Positions 34,556-42,437 are shown, counted from the first letter of the stretch. The stretch: 42,437 bases of DNA from Chloroflexota bacterium (GCA_018650185.1 JABIGL010000202.1:1-42437), one strand, 5' to 3'. Program-made: numbers and translations. Notes: a model not told the origin generated them from the sequence alone.

Positions 34556-34667
34556 TTCGAGACGAGCGCTATATGTGGGCCGCAGGAAACATGATCCTCA
34601 ACAACGGCATCGGGCTGTCACTGGTGTTCACGGGAGTGTGGCTATGGCGCTTGCAGACGAGTTAATC
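34541..34667 (+). pseudogene. Truncated second copy of the crcB 3' end
   Basis: This fragment encodes the last 40 or so residues of CrcB (TGQLIRDERYMWAAGNMILNN onward) and the stop TAA (34663-34665) in the same relative frame. No start or first three helices are present. Of the five differences from copy 1, four are at synonymous sites (CTA/TTG two changes, ATC/ATT, TAC/TAT) and one changes Gly to Trp. The pattern suggests a diverged functional allele as source. Both sides are junctions: the orphan membrane gene enters on the left and the hydrolase remnant begins at 34668. Confidence 0.88.
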
Positions 34668-35105
34668 CCACGGGATCCCGACCAAAACATCGCCCTCAAC
34701 AGATCGCCGACGATCTGGTTGAACCCCGATGGGTCTTCGAGCATCACGAAATGCCCACCGCGGCCCATCGTTCGGACCTCGATACCCGCGTCAGCGGCGA
34801 GGTCACGATTGATCAACGAATCCGGGGCATTGATCGTCGCAATTGGGATCTGCAGGGATTTTGCGAGTTCCAACGTTGCACCGGCTTCCATCATGGCCCT
34901 CATGGCTCCCATCACGCCACACACTCGATCCTCAAGAGAGCGGGCGGCGTAAAGCACTACTCCGCCGCCAATTGAATGGCCGATCAAGCCAGCCCGCTCA
35001 ATCCGTTCCGCGTCCATCACGGCGGCGACATCACTGGCAATGCCCGGAATCGACCAGTCGGATCGCTCCTCGCCGCCCTGCCAAACTTCCCTGGCCCCTA
35101 CCAGG
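34668..35105 (-). pseudogene. 5'-truncated alpha/beta hydrolase
   Basis: About 145 residues of a hydrolase. Visible are the start of the canonical IDLVG segment, WSIPGIASDVAAVMDAERIERAGLIGHSIGGG with the nucleophile serine in GHSIGG, an Asp in INAPDS, and the terminal His in GHFVMLED. The first third of the fold, including the oxyanion-hole region, is missing. Its 5' edge coincides with the 3' end of the enolase gene (stop at 35106-35108). At its 3' end the reading frame runs directly into the antisense of the crcB copy at 34667. It is therefore probably non-functional. Confidence 0.75.
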
Positions 35106-36260
35106 TCAATGCGTCGAAACCGTGCGCTCTGCGATGTACTCGAAGTTGATGTCTTCGCCAAGGCCGGGAAGCGTGGGCATCGGTACGTAGCCATCCTCGT
35201 CCATCGGATCGACGATGCTGTTCAGGTGCGCGGGTACTTCGTCGTAATCGACGAATGGGTGCAGCAGGCCACGTTCGTACCAGTTGGTGTTTGAGACTCC
35301 TCCGATGACCGCCAGGTTGCCTGCGCCCCCGCCGTGGATCTCGCAATCCATGTTGAACGACTCGGCAAGATGGGCGACTTTCATGCTCGGGCTGATCCCA
35401 CCCACGTCCTGCACCCCGACTCGGGTGATGTCACATGCCTTGCTCGTGATCCACTCCGCCCGGGTGTGGAACTTCCCGTAAGCGTACTCGGGGCCAATGA
35501 TCGGAATTTCAAGCTGTTCAGCGAGCCAGCGGTAGGACTCCGTCGAGTGCTCGTCCATCGGCTCTTCGTACCAGTAGTAGTCCAGCGCCTGGATCCCTTT
35601 CCCGAGCTCAAGCGCCTCCATCCTGGAGTACCAGTGGTTTGCGTCCAGCATCAGGGGGAAATCTGGACCCACGGCCTCACGAACCGCGGCGCATGCCTTG
35701 ATATCCATCTTGACGTTTGGCGCCCACTCGACCGGCGGCATCCACGTGTGGAGCTTTATGGCTTTGTATCCGCGTTCGACCATCCACTCTGCGTACCTGC
35801 CATAGTCCTCAGGAGTGGCCAGTCCACCATCCATCTCGTCGCCGCACATGGTCGATCCGTAGGCGAGGACCTTGTCCCGGTAGCCGCCCAGCAACTTCCA
35901 CACAGGGGTGTCTAGCGCACGGCCCGTCAGGTCCCAGAGAGCCAGTTCTGCGGCAGAGAGGGTGCGATCTGTGAGGTTGTTTGCGCTGCCACGCTGCCAC
36001 TTCGCGAGGTTGATCCATAGTCGCTCCCGATCCAACGCGTCTTCGCCCATGAAGACCTTCTTGACGTAGTTCTCCATCAAGTGGGGCCGAAGGACTTCAG
36101 GAGACTCGAACGAGTAGCCGGAGTGGCCATCGTCGGTGATGATGGTGAGCATGGCCTCTTCCGAGTCGTGCTCAGGCCCGGGGTGGGTGTGGCCGTCAGT
36201 GTCGTTGAGCTTTTTGGATGGGGTGTTGAACACCGTTACCGAGATTTGCTCGATCTTCAT
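35106..36260 (-). CDS. Mandelate racemase/muconate lactonizing enzyme family (enolase superfamily)
   Basis: A 384-residue enolase-superfamily enzyme, probably an acid-sugar dehydratase or racemase. Candidate metal ligands are Asp206 (LMLDAN), Glu232 (YEEP) and Glu258 (IIGPE). The base motif KAIKLH has Lys169 and His171, and His309 in EIHGGG is the second base position. The N-terminal capping domain has RGSANNLTDRTLSAAELALWDL. Substrate cannot be read from this. ATG 36260 has a modest GAGAG upstream. Such genes are known to be expanded in SAR202 genomes. It is intact, unlike the hydrolase beside it. Confidence 0.9.
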   Translation of the reverse strand: MKIEQISVTVFNTPSKKLNDTDGHTHPGPEHDSEEAMLTIITDDGHSGYSFESPEVLRPHLMENYVKKVFMGEDALDRERLWINLAKWQRGSANNLTDRTLSAAELALWDLTGRALDTPVWKLLGGYRDKVLAYGSTMCGDEMDGGLATPEDYGRYAEWMVERGYKAIKLHTWMPPVEWAPNVKMDIKACAAVREAVGPDFPLMLDANHWYSRMEALELGKGIQALDYYWYEEPMDEHSTESYRWLAEQLEIPIIGPEYAYGKFHTRAEWITSKACDITRVGVQDVGGISPSMKVAHLAESFNMDCEIHGGGAGNLAVIGGVSNTNWYERGLLHPFVDYDEVPAHLNSIVDPMDEDGYVPMPTLPGLGEDINFEYIAERTVSTH

Positions 36261-36429
36261 GTCGTGGCTCTCATTCGTTGAAGGGGAAGTGGCCGATGGA
36301 GGTGAGGGCGCATGCTATACGACGAGATCAAGACGCGGCGGGATTGAGCTGTATCGCGTTACGACGATGGACAGGCACCAGTCTCGGAGAGAGATCGTGA
36401 CTCGACTCACCTATGAAAGGAGAGGAATC

Positions 36430-36504
36430 TGGCTCCGGAGGCAGGAATCGAACCTGCGACCAATCGGTTAACAGCCGACCGCTCTACCGCTGAGCTACTC
36501 CGGA
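36430..36504 (-). tRNA. tRNA-Asn (anticodon GTT)
   Basis: On the minus strand the acceptor stem is TCCGGAG / CTCCGGA with discriminator G and encoded CCA (36430-36432 on the plus strand as TGG). The anticodon loop CTGTTAA carries GTT (plus strand AAC, 36470-36472). The D arm TAGCTCAGCGGTAGAGC and T arm GCAGGTTCGAATCCTGC are intact. Confidence 0.96.
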
Positions 36505-36692
36505 GCGTCGCAGGCCTTGCGTTGTTACCTCCGCCGATTGCCGACGGGGATGCGCGTACTCACGAACTTCAAATGGTAGCACCGGGCAATGTCGCTCTCA
36601 ATGCGGATTTCGACAATCTTGGTTCCGATTGCGGAAGCGAGATAGCGATCGACGAATAAGTGGTCGAGCGTTGGATGCGCTTCGTCCGGCTA

Positions 36693-36721
36693 CGTCATTC
36701 CCATGAAGATGGGAATCCAGA
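36693..36721 (+). repeat. 29-base palindromic repeat, copy 1
   Basis: Starts CGTCATTCCC and ends GGGAATCCAGA; the inner arms TTCCC and GGGAA form a hairpin. The same layout recurs inverted at 36767-36795 and 37737-37765. It resembles dispersed palindromic (REP- or MITE-like) elements. Confidence 0.8.
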
Positions 36722-36766
36722 GAACATTTCGAATGAATTAACGGTTTTATGGGTAGCAGCTCCGTA

Positions 36767-36795
36767 TCTAGATTCCCGACTACTCGGGAATGACG
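36767..36795 (-). repeat. 29-base palindromic repeat, copy 2 (inverted)
   Basis: The reverse complement starts CGTCATTCCC and ends GGGAATCTAGA, matching copy 1 at both outer blocks with the same length. With copy 1 it makes an inverted pair flanking 45 bases, a layout like a small MITE. Confidence 0.8.
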
Positions 36796-36844
36796 ATCTC
36801 CCAAAAGATGCTTCATCCCGTCAATACGATTCCCACCCTGGCCG

Positions 36845-36873
36845 TTGACTGCGGTTGCCACCGTTGCTAGCCT
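36845..36873 (+). promoter_or_regulatory. Promoter candidate for the DtxR-type regulator
   Basis: TTGACT (36845-36850), a 17-base spacer, then TAGCCT (36868-36873). The predicted transcript start (about 36880) nearly coincides with the ATG at 36883, which would make the mRNA leaderless or almost so. Confidence 0.45.
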
Positions 36874-36882
36874 CGAACCACG

Positions 36883-37665
36883 ATGGCTGATTCTAAAAAA
36901 CCGTCCGGACGGGCTAAGAAAGCTAAAGGCGGCAAGACTGCCGGGGCCGAACCGCGTCTGACGCAGGCCGCCGAGAACTATCTCCTCTCCATCTATATGG
37001 TCCAAGAGCAGGGGTTGACGGTTACGAACGCTCACCTCGTGGATCAGCTCAAGCGCACGCCCGAATCTGAAGGACTCGGAACTTCGGCCCCGTCCATTGC
37101 CGGTATGTTGCGCCGGATGGAGAAAGAAGGCCTCATCACTCACGGATCACATCGTGAGATCGAGCTAACAACCGACGGCACCCGGCTGGCCGAACAGATG
37201 GTTCGAAGGCATCGACTCGCCGAGCGCATGGTGGTCGATATGCTGGGACTGGACCTTGCAAACGCCCACGTTGAGGCGCATCGGCTTGAACATGCGATTT
37301 CCGATGAGCTTGAGGAGCGAATCAGGGTCACGCTGAACAATCCGACTACCTGTCCCTTCGGTCACCCAATCCCAGGGAGTGGTTACAGCCCTTGCCCGGC
37401 GAGTTCTACGATCAATGAAGCTCCGGTGGGACAGCCCTTGCGGTTGGATCGGATTCCGGAAGAGGACCCGGATTTGCTGGAGTATCTGGTGAGCAACGGC
37501 TTGGTGCCGGGTGTCGAGGTGGAGATCCTGGAGTACGCGCCGTACAGGGGTGTGGTGACGTTGAAGACGAAGGATGCGTCGCCGGTGCTTGGTGCTGATG
37601 TGGTGTCCCGGATCTGGGTTTGCCCGATGAATTGTGGACTTGGATGCGCGGTGCGTTCGGTTTAG
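36883..37665 (+). CDS. DtxR/MntR-family metal-dependent transcriptional regulator
   Basis: A 260-residue regulator. After a Lys-rich N-terminus (about 1-25), the winged helix with TQAAENYLLSIYMV and SAPSIAGMLRRMEKEGLI is recognisable. The dimerisation/metal domain carries HRLAERMVVDMLGLDLANAHVEAHRLEHAISDELEERI and TCPFGHPIPG, whose His, Glu and Cys residues bind Fe(II) or Mn(II) in relatives. A C-terminal FeoA/SH3-like domain follows from about residue 185. It would repress iron or manganese uptake genes when metal is plentiful. The C-terminus has extra cysteines (CPMNCGLGCAV). No ribosome binding site is obvious; see the promoter entry. Confidence 0.9.
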   Translation: MADSKKPSGRAKKAKGGKTAGAEPRLTQAAENYLLSIYMVQEQGLTVTNAHLVDQLKRTPESEGLGTSAPSIAGMLRRMEKEGLITHGSHREIELTTDGTRLAEQMVRRHRLAERMVVDMLGLDLANAHVEAHRLEHAISDELEERIRVTLNNPTTCPFGHPIPGSGYSPCPASSTINEAPVGQPLRLDRIPEEDPDLLEYLVSNGLVPGVEVEILEYAPYRGVVTLKTKDASPVLGADVVSRIWVCPMNCGLGCAVRSV

Positions 37666-37736
37666 AGCGCTGATGTGGTGCCAAGCCGCCTGACCGGCGG
37701 TCCCCCTCCAAACGAGTTGTCACCGACGGATGTCGT

Positions 37737-37765
37737 TCCAGATTCCCAACATCTCGAGAATGACG
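37737..37765 (-). repeat. 29-base palindromic repeat, copy 3
   Basis: The reverse complement reads CGTCATTCTC... and ends GGGAATCTGGA, the same layout as copies 1 and 2. It abuts the stop codon of the S9 peptidase (TAA, 37766-37768 on the plus strand as TTA), so it may act there as an mRNA 3' end structure. Confidence 0.7.
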
Positions 37766-39733
37766 TTACCGAAGCCCCTCGATCACGACCGGTTCGATCT
37801 CATCCGCAGGTTCAAAGCCCAGGATACGCCCGTAGAAGTAGAGTTCCGCTTCCAGGCTTCGGATAGCGTTCCCGGCTTTTCTGAATCCGTGTTGCTCGCC
37901 GTCGAACTCAAGTAACGCAAACGGGATTTCTCGTGTACGCAACGCGTCCGCCATCATCCGCGCCTGTTCGGGAGGAACGACCTTGTCCTCCAGGCCCTGG
38001 AACAGGATCAAGGGAGCAGACAAACCGTCAACGTGTTTGATTGCCGAACGCTCGTCGTAGACGGCCTTTCCTTCCGGATACGGCGCGATTAAACCGTCCA
38101 GGTAATGTGACTCGAACTTGTGTGTGTCCTCGGCGAGTGCCGTCAGGTCGGCCACGCCGTAGTAGCTCGCCCCGGCGGCGAACTCGTCGTGGAATGCCAG
38201 CGCAACCAGCGTTGTGTAACCGCCCGCACTGCCTCCACGGATCGTGAGTCGAGACCCATCAACCAGCCCTTTGTCCACGAGGTACCGCGCCGCTGCGATG
38301 CAATCCTCGGCGTCCGCCAGACCCCACGTGCCCTGTAGAGCGTCCCGGTAGGCACGCCCGTAGCCAGAGCTTCCGCGGTAGTTAACGTCCACAACGCCAA
38401 TCCCACGGGAGGTCCAGAACTGGATTCCCATGCTTAGCGATCCATCGGTTTGCGAGGTCGGCCCGCCGTGGCTGATCACCACCAGTGGCGGCTTTTCGCC
38501 TGACGGACCGTCATGATCAGCGTTTTTTGGTGGATACCAGATCACATACGAGGTTTGGCCATCCCCAACAGGGACCGAGATCGGCTCCGCCTCCGACAGG
38601 TAACCGGGATCAACGGATGCGGTGCTGCCTCGTTTGAGAACCTCGACCCATCCATCGCTCAAATCAATCGAGACCACGGCGGCTCCAGAACTGGATGACC
38701 CGCCGAGCGCAACGGCCTGCGGATCCTCGCCTGAGTTGAGAATCGCCACGTTCCCGTACGAAGCGCCCAGGGACGTGAACGGAATGTTCAGCGGTGTTAG
38801 TTCTCCGCCGTTAGGATCGACAACTCCCATCCGCGCGATTGCGTCCCTGCTCCATGTCGCCAATATTCGGCCGTCAGGCATGAAACCGTAGGTGGACGCG
38901 CCCAGCCCCCACATCGGATGCCCAAACTCCGCCTCCATTGGCGCGAGAGGAACGGGGTCCCCGTCATCGCCTAGCACATTCAAGTTCCACCAGCCGGACT
39001 CATCCGATACGAAATAGAGTCGTCCATCAGGCCCCCACTCCGGCTGATAGATCGAAACGTCATCTCGGCCCACTACAACCTTCGGCACGGAAACCTGCCC
39101 ATCAGTTCCAAGTTCCGCCACCTCCAGAAACGAGGTGTCCCAGGGCATATTCGGGTGGTCCCAGGTAAGCCAGGAGATTCGGCGTTCATCGGGGCTTAAA
39201 CGTGGCGCTGCGTAAAAATCCCGACCTGTTGCGATCACTGTCTGATCGCCGGACCCGTCCAGCAACAAACGAACGATCTCGTTGACCGCCTCATCACCGT
39301 TTTCCGGGTGACTCTCCCGGACGCAGTACATGGCACTTCCATCCGTCGTCACTCGCCCATCGGAAAAACGGACATTTGAATTGGTATCCGGCGTAATCGG
39401 CCCCGGAGCGTCCCCAGCCGCCTGTCGATATAAGCGCTGATCTGAAAAGTTGGAGAAATAGGCGATTCCATCCTGGACGATGTAAGCCCCACCGCCGTAC
39501 TCGTGCACCGTAGTCCTGACGTTGAATCCTTCCGGCGTCACGTCTTCGATAGTGCCATCTGACCGCCGAACCACCAGCACACTGCGCCCCCCTTCCGTCG
39601 GACGACCCTCCAGCCAGTACACATCATCGCCATCTGTTGAGACCGAGCTCAGGCGCACCCCGGCGGTCGAAACGAGTTCCGCCGTGATCGGTGATCGCCA
39701 AGATCCGTACGGGGCGATGGACTTATTTGGCAT
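37766..39733 (-). CDS. S9-family prolyl oligopeptidase / acylaminoacyl-peptidase-like
   Basis: A 655-residue serine peptidase of the S9 family. The N-terminal part (about 15-370) is a beta-propeller of WD-like blades, for example YFSNFSDQRLY and ISWLTWDHPNMPWD. The C-terminal alpha/beta hydrolase domain has the nucleophile motif RGGSAGGYT, the Asp in LEDKVVPPEQARMM and the His in EQHGF. It probably degrades peptides in the cytoplasm; no signal peptide is seen. ATG 39733 (MPNKS) is chosen because the extra 39 residues upstream lack family similarity. The gene stops beside repeat copy 3. Confidence 0.9.
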   Translation of the reverse strand: MPNKSIAPYGSWRSPITAELVSTAGVRLSSVSTDGDDVYWLEGRPTEGGRSVLVVRRSDGTIEDVTPEGFNVRTTVHEYGGGAYIVQDGIAYFSNFSDQRLYRQAAGDAPGPITPDTNSNVRFSDGRVTTDGSAMYCVRESHPENGDEAVNEIVRLLLDGSGDQTVIATGRDFYAAPRLSPDERRISWLTWDHPNMPWDTSFLEVAELGTDGQVSVPKVVVGRDDVSIYQPEWGPDGRLYFVSDESGWWNLNVLGDDGDPVPLAPMEAEFGHPMWGLGASTYGFMPDGRILATWSRDAIARMGVVDPNGGELTPLNIPFTSLGASYGNVAILNSGEDPQAVALGGSSSSGAAVVSIDLSDGWVEVLKRGSTASVDPGYLSEAEPISVPVGDGQTSYVIWYPPKNADHDGPSGEKPPLVVISHGGPTSQTDGSLSMGIQFWTSRGIGVVDVNYRGSSGYGRAYRDALQGTWGLADAEDCIAAARYLVDKGLVDGSRLTIRGGSAGGYTTLVALAFHDEFAAGASYYGVADLTALAEDTHKFESHYLDGLIAPYPEGKAVYDERSAIKHVDGLSAPLILFQGLEDKVVPPEQARMMADALRTREIPFALLEFDGEQHGFRKAGNAIRSLEAELYFYGRILGFEPADEIEPVVIEGLR

Positions 39734-39865
39734 ACGGTCCAGATTCCTTCTACAAGATTGGGGCGGTAGTTCCACTGAAGACGAGCCGCTGAAGTATATT
39801 TGCCGGGCACAGCAGCACGTCACACCAACGGGTGCGCCAAAACACCTCATACACAGGGATCAACA

Positions 39866-40654
39866 ATGCGAACCAACCCGATGAAGGAAAACCTGGCCAA
39901 CGGCAAGGCGCAGATAGGCTCCTGGGTCAACATGGCCCGTAATCCCGCCATCCTGACGCTGATGCAGTCAGCCGGGATGGACTACGCCCGGGTGGATATC
40001 GAGCATTCTTCACCTTCGATGGAGACCATCGGCAACTTCGCTCTTCTCTCCCGTGCGCTGGGCTTTCCGATCACGGTTCGCCCCCCTGAAGGCAACCGTG
40101 AATGGATCACCCGGTTACTGGACTCCGGTGTGTGGTGTCTCCACATCCCGCAGGTCGATACGCCGGAGATCGCGGAAGAGGTGGCGAGTGCATCGCACTA
40201 CGCCCCGGATGGGTTGCGTGGTATGGCCGGATTTGGACCTGGTACCGACTACGAGCACGGCCCGATTGGCGAGACGCAGAACTTTATCAACAAGCAAATC
40301 CATACCACCATCATGTTCGAGTCCCAACAGGCGTTCGATCACCTGGACGAGATCATGAGCGTTCCGGGGATTGATGCCGTGACGCTTGGCCCGTCAGACC
40401 TTGCGCAGGAGCTTGGGGTCTTCGCTACACCGGATCAGGCAAAGGTGATCGACGAGTACCGGACGCGGTTGATCGAGGGCGCTGTTAAACACGGCAAGCA
40501 GGTGTCGATGCTGGTCAGCTCCATCGAGCAGGGCGAGCAGTGGATCAAGGCCGGAGCCAAGATCATCTGCTACTCAAGCGAAGTCGACCTGCTGAGTAAA
40601 GGTATGAACGAAGGCGCCACGAGGCTTCACGCCGCTGCTGACGCGGTCCAGTAA
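39866..40654 (+). CDS. HpcH/HpaI-family class II aldolase
   Basis: A 262-residue aldolase of the HpaI type, which cleaves 2-keto-3-deoxy sugar acids or 4-hydroxy-2-oxo acids to pyruvate plus an aldehyde. Motifs: GSWVNMARNPAILTLMQSAGMDYARVDIEHS, where YARVDIEH carries the metal-region acid, IMFESQQAFDHLDEIMSVPGIDAVTLGPSDL with the conserved GPSDL, and the closing segment. ATG 39866 has AGGGA upstream; longer readings are unlikely. It is divergent to the S9 peptidase. The substrate is not known; acid-sugar catabolism would fit the enolase-superfamily gene nearby. Confidence 0.88.
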   Translation: MRTNPMKENLANGKAQIGSWVNMARNPAILTLMQSAGMDYARVDIEHSSPSMETIGNFALLSRALGFPITVRPPEGNREWITRLLDSGVWCLHIPQVDTPEIAEEVASASHYAPDGLRGMAGFGPGTDYEHGPIGETQNFINKQIHTTIMFESQQAFDHLDEIMSVPGIDAVTLGPSDLAQELGVFATPDQAKVIDEYRTRLIEGAVKHGKQVSMLVSSIEQGEQWIKAGAKIICYSSEVDLLSKGMNEGATRLHAAADAVQ

Positions 40655-40703
40655 GCCCCCCAAAACCAGCCCGGCGAGCCGGTTAGCCGGCGGCTTCGTC
40701 CGT

Positions 40704-41516
40704 CTACTGGCTCTTGTGGTTCTTCACTGCACTGTCCAGCACATTGACCGCATCGGTGGCAAAACCCTTGTGGCTGGCCTGCGCCAGTCCGCCATCGAGT
40801 GGCGTCAACGACACCCAGCTGTTTCGCATCGCCCAGACATCGGTATCGGGTTCACCCTGAGACGTTTCGTTCAGGGCTGATGGCGGACGGTGGATCCAGA
40901 AAATCGTTCGTACACCGCGTTTCTCCGTCTCCACGGTTTCCGAGGCGCCGGGGATTCGCTGACTTGGTCTGGCCAACATCGCCCCACTGTACGGGCCGTC
41001 ACTGAGCTTGGGGAAGTTGACGTTCAGGAAGGGCTTTGGTCCGCCATCAGCGACGTGTTGAAGCATCGACTTCGCCAGATCATGTACCGCCGCGCCCACT
41101 ACGGATGATCCGGCATCGACGGTCAGTCCAACGGAGATAGCGGCTGTTGCGACGCCGTTCAGGTAGCCCTGCAGGCCGCCGCCTATCGTGCCGGAGACTG
41201 TAAGGTCAGCCCCGACGTTGTTGCCGGGGTTCATGCCGCTTAGAAGTAGATCTACCGGTTCTTTCGACAACTCTCTGATCCCGAGAATGACGGCATCGCC
41301 CGGCGTGCCCTCAACCGCCCAGGCCTCGACCCCGGACACGGGCGCGTTGATCGGTTTTGCGCGCAGTGGGTCGTTCAAAGTGAGGGACGCACCGACACCA
41401 CTACGGTCACGGTCGGGGGCTGAAACGATCACATCGCCGAGATCTTTCACGGCCTCGACCATCGCCCAGAGGGCCGGATTGAACGCCCCATCATCGTTAG
41501 AGATCAGAATTCGCAA
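40704..41516 (-). CDS. surE: 5'/3'-nucleotidase SurE
   Basis: A 270-residue nucleotidase that removes phosphate from nucleoside monophosphates. Metal ligands Asp8 and Asp9 (NDDG), Ser39 (RSG) and Asn96 (MNPGNN) are all at the family positions. Normal SurE length. It is followed on the minus strand by nothing within the window, and panC lies 57 bases upstream of it. Confidence 0.95.
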   Translation of the reverse strand: MRILISNDDGAFNPALWAMVEAVKDLGDVIVSAPDRDRSGVGASLTLNDPLRAKPINAPVSGVEAWAVEGTPGDAVILGIRELSKEPVDLLLSGMNPGNNVGADLTVSGTIGGGLQGYLNGVATAAISVGLTVDAGSSVVGAAVHDLAKSMLQHVADGGPKPFLNVNFPKLSDGPYSGAMLARPSQRIPGASETVETEKRGVRTIFWIHRPPSALNETSQGEPDTDVWAMRNSWVSLTPLDGGLAQASHKGFATDAVNVLDSAVKNHKSQ

Positions 41517-41573
41517 TGCGTTATGTCACCTGGCGAGACCGTGGCGGTCCACATCTATCTGGGTGTTTGAGCT

Positions 41574-42413
41574 TCAATTAAGCCGAAGGTTGTCGATCAG
41601 TCTTGTCGTCCCAATGGTCACCGCAATCAACGCCCATGCACCGGACGTAATGTTTGTCTCGGCGTGACGCTCGAATGTGTCGGGATCGACAACAACGGCG
41701 TAACCCAGTGTAGCCATGCTTTCCGATGCGATCACGGATTTCATGATGTTTTCCAGTTCTACGTTGGATCGTTCACCATCGTCCCAGTGATCACGTGCGG
41801 CGCAGAGCGCCCGGTAAACGACCTCCGCGGCGGCACGCTCTTTATCTGTGAGATAGGCGAGTCGGCTACTTAACGCCAGTTCACGTTCATCGCGAACCGT
41901 TGGCACTGGAACAATCTCGATGCCAAAACGAAGATCTCGCGACATACGGGTTACAACTTCAAGCTGCTGACCGTCTTTTTCACCGAAGTAGGCGAGATCT
42001 GGCCGGGTGGCGTTGAACAATTTGGCTACCACGGTTGCGACGGCACGCATATGACCTGGTCGATGTTCGCCCTCAAGTACATCGGCAATAGGGCCAGGAT
42101 CCACGGCAAAGTGGTCGTCTGGCGGGTACATCTCTTCCACCGACGGCACGAATACCGCATCTACGCCAGCCTTGCGCATGATCTCAAGATCCCGTTCCCG
42201 GTTTGCCGGGTACCGGGCAAGGTCCTCGTTCTGTCCGAACTGCGTCGGATTTAAGAACAGGGTCGTGACCACCGTTCCGGCGCGTTTTCGAGCCGCATGA
42301 ATCAGGGCTTCGTGGCCCGCGTGCAGACCGCCCAGTGTGGGAACGACCGCAACCGGTCCGGTCATAGATGCCCGCACGGCGTGCATCTCAGCGACGGTCT
42401 CGATTACCTGCAC
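41574..42413 (-). CDS. panC: Pantothenate synthetase
   Basis: A 279-residue PanC that condenses pantoate and beta-alanine with ATP to give pantothenate, the coenzyme A precursor. The HIGH-like motif PTLGGLHAGH occupies residues 25-34 (family form PTMGALHEGH), then LFLNPTQFGQNEDLARYP and YFGEKDGQQL. The SSR of LALSSRLAYL corresponds to the KMSKS-like region. The 5' end is complete but only 24 bases remain upstream, so promoter and neighbours on that side are unseen. It probably shares a transcript with surE. Confidence 0.95.
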   Translation of the reverse strand: MQVIETVAEMHAVRASMTGPVAVVPTLGGLHAGHEALIHAARKRAGTVVTTLFLNPTQFGQNEDLARYPANRERDLEIMRKAGVDAVFVPSVEEMYPPDDHFAVDPGPIADVLEGEHRPGHMRAVATVVAKLFNATRPDLAYFGEKDGQQLEVVTRMSRDLRFGIEIVPVPTVRDERELALSSRLAYLTDKERAAAEVVYRALCAARDHWDDGERSNVELENIMKSVIASESMATLGYAVVVDPDTFERHAETNITSGAWALIAVTIGTTRLIDNLRLN

Positions 42414-42437
42414 GTGTAGATCCTGCTAAACGTCGAA

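Larger units (their letters stand above)
36505..36882. other. Intergenic region with paired palindromic repeats and a promoter
   Basis: About 380 bases without a gene. It holds two copies of a 29-base palindromic repeat in opposite orientation (36693-36721 and 36767-36795) and a promoter candidate for the DtxR-type gene (36845-36873), each listed separately. Confidence 0.6.

Noticed and set aside
34628-35194. Full open frame read as an intact hydrolase gene
   Set aside because: Its first part overlaps the end of the enolase-type gene in another frame and its end is antisense crcB; only 34668-35105 looks like hydrolase.
40670-40691. Small GC hairpin (GCCGG/CCGGC) between the aldolase and surE
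   Set aside because: Five base pairs without a T run; too weak to call a terminator.

Overview
The window reads as a contiguous piece of a bacterial chromosome, most likely from a marine member of the phylum Chloroflexota close to the SAR202 / Dehalococcoidia group. This is inferred from gene content, not from a database search. It combines coenzyme F420 biosynthesis (cofE), a DUF3179 protein, a DUF2723 glycosyltransferase-like membrane protein and several enolase, HpcH/HpaI and RraA-type enzymes with Gram-positive-like ClpC and L33. TTG starts recur (rpsA, radA, rplK, the ABC ATPase, the FtsX permease and others), several with a good ribosome binding site a few bases upstream.

Bases 1-857 are the end of an rRNA operon: the 3' end of 23S rRNA, an initiator tRNA in the 23S-5S spacer, 5S rRNA and terminator-like hairpins. 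Bases 1275-6385 hold rpsA (S1) and clpC, a strong terminator and a metallo-beta-lactamase-fold hydrolase. Bases 6510-10162 hold radA, larE and larC (DNA repair plus nickel-pincer cofactor synthesis).

Bases 10358-16023 are the translation core: tRNA-Thr(TGT), tRNA-Tyr(GTA), tRNA-Thr(GGT), tuf, rpmG, secE, nusG, rplK, rplA, an L10 leader with attenuator, rplJ and rplL, closed by a strong terminator. The order matches the well-known thrU-tyrU-(glyT)-thrT-tufB-secE-nusG-rplKAJL cluster, but without tRNA-Gly and without rpoBC after rplL. nusG has no ATG, GTG or TTG start that gives a full-length protein and seems to begin at CTG.

Bases 16062-32861 are mixed metabolic and envelope genes: an SDR oxidoreductase, a cell-surface FnIII/Ig-like protein with an LPXTG-like tail, a DUF2723 membrane protein, a CitE-like lyase, cofE, a lysine/alanine-rich protein with a Cys pair, an Fe-S type ArsR/SufR-like regulator, a histidine phosphatase, an ABC exporter pair (ATPase plus a 1313-residue FtsX permease), mobA with a DUF3179 gene, and a RraA-like enzyme coupled to a cyclophilin-like protein.

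Bases 33058-36260 are the most unusual part. An intact crcB is followed by a less GC-rich segment carrying an orphan membrane protein. Then comes a second 127-base copy of the crcB 3' end, then a 5'-truncated alpha/beta hydrolase, then an intact enolase-superfamily gene. This looks like a recombination scar or small mosaic island. The rest holds tRNA-Asn, a DtxR-type metal regulator, an S9 peptidase, an HpcH/HpaI aldolase, surE and panC, with three copies of a 29-base palindromic repeat between them. No CRISPR array, transposase, integrase or phage gene is visible. I did not find a convincing wholly new multi-gene system; the best novelty candidates are the crcB mosaic, the CTG start of nusG, the acidic tails on S1 and L10, the repeat family and the structured leaders.
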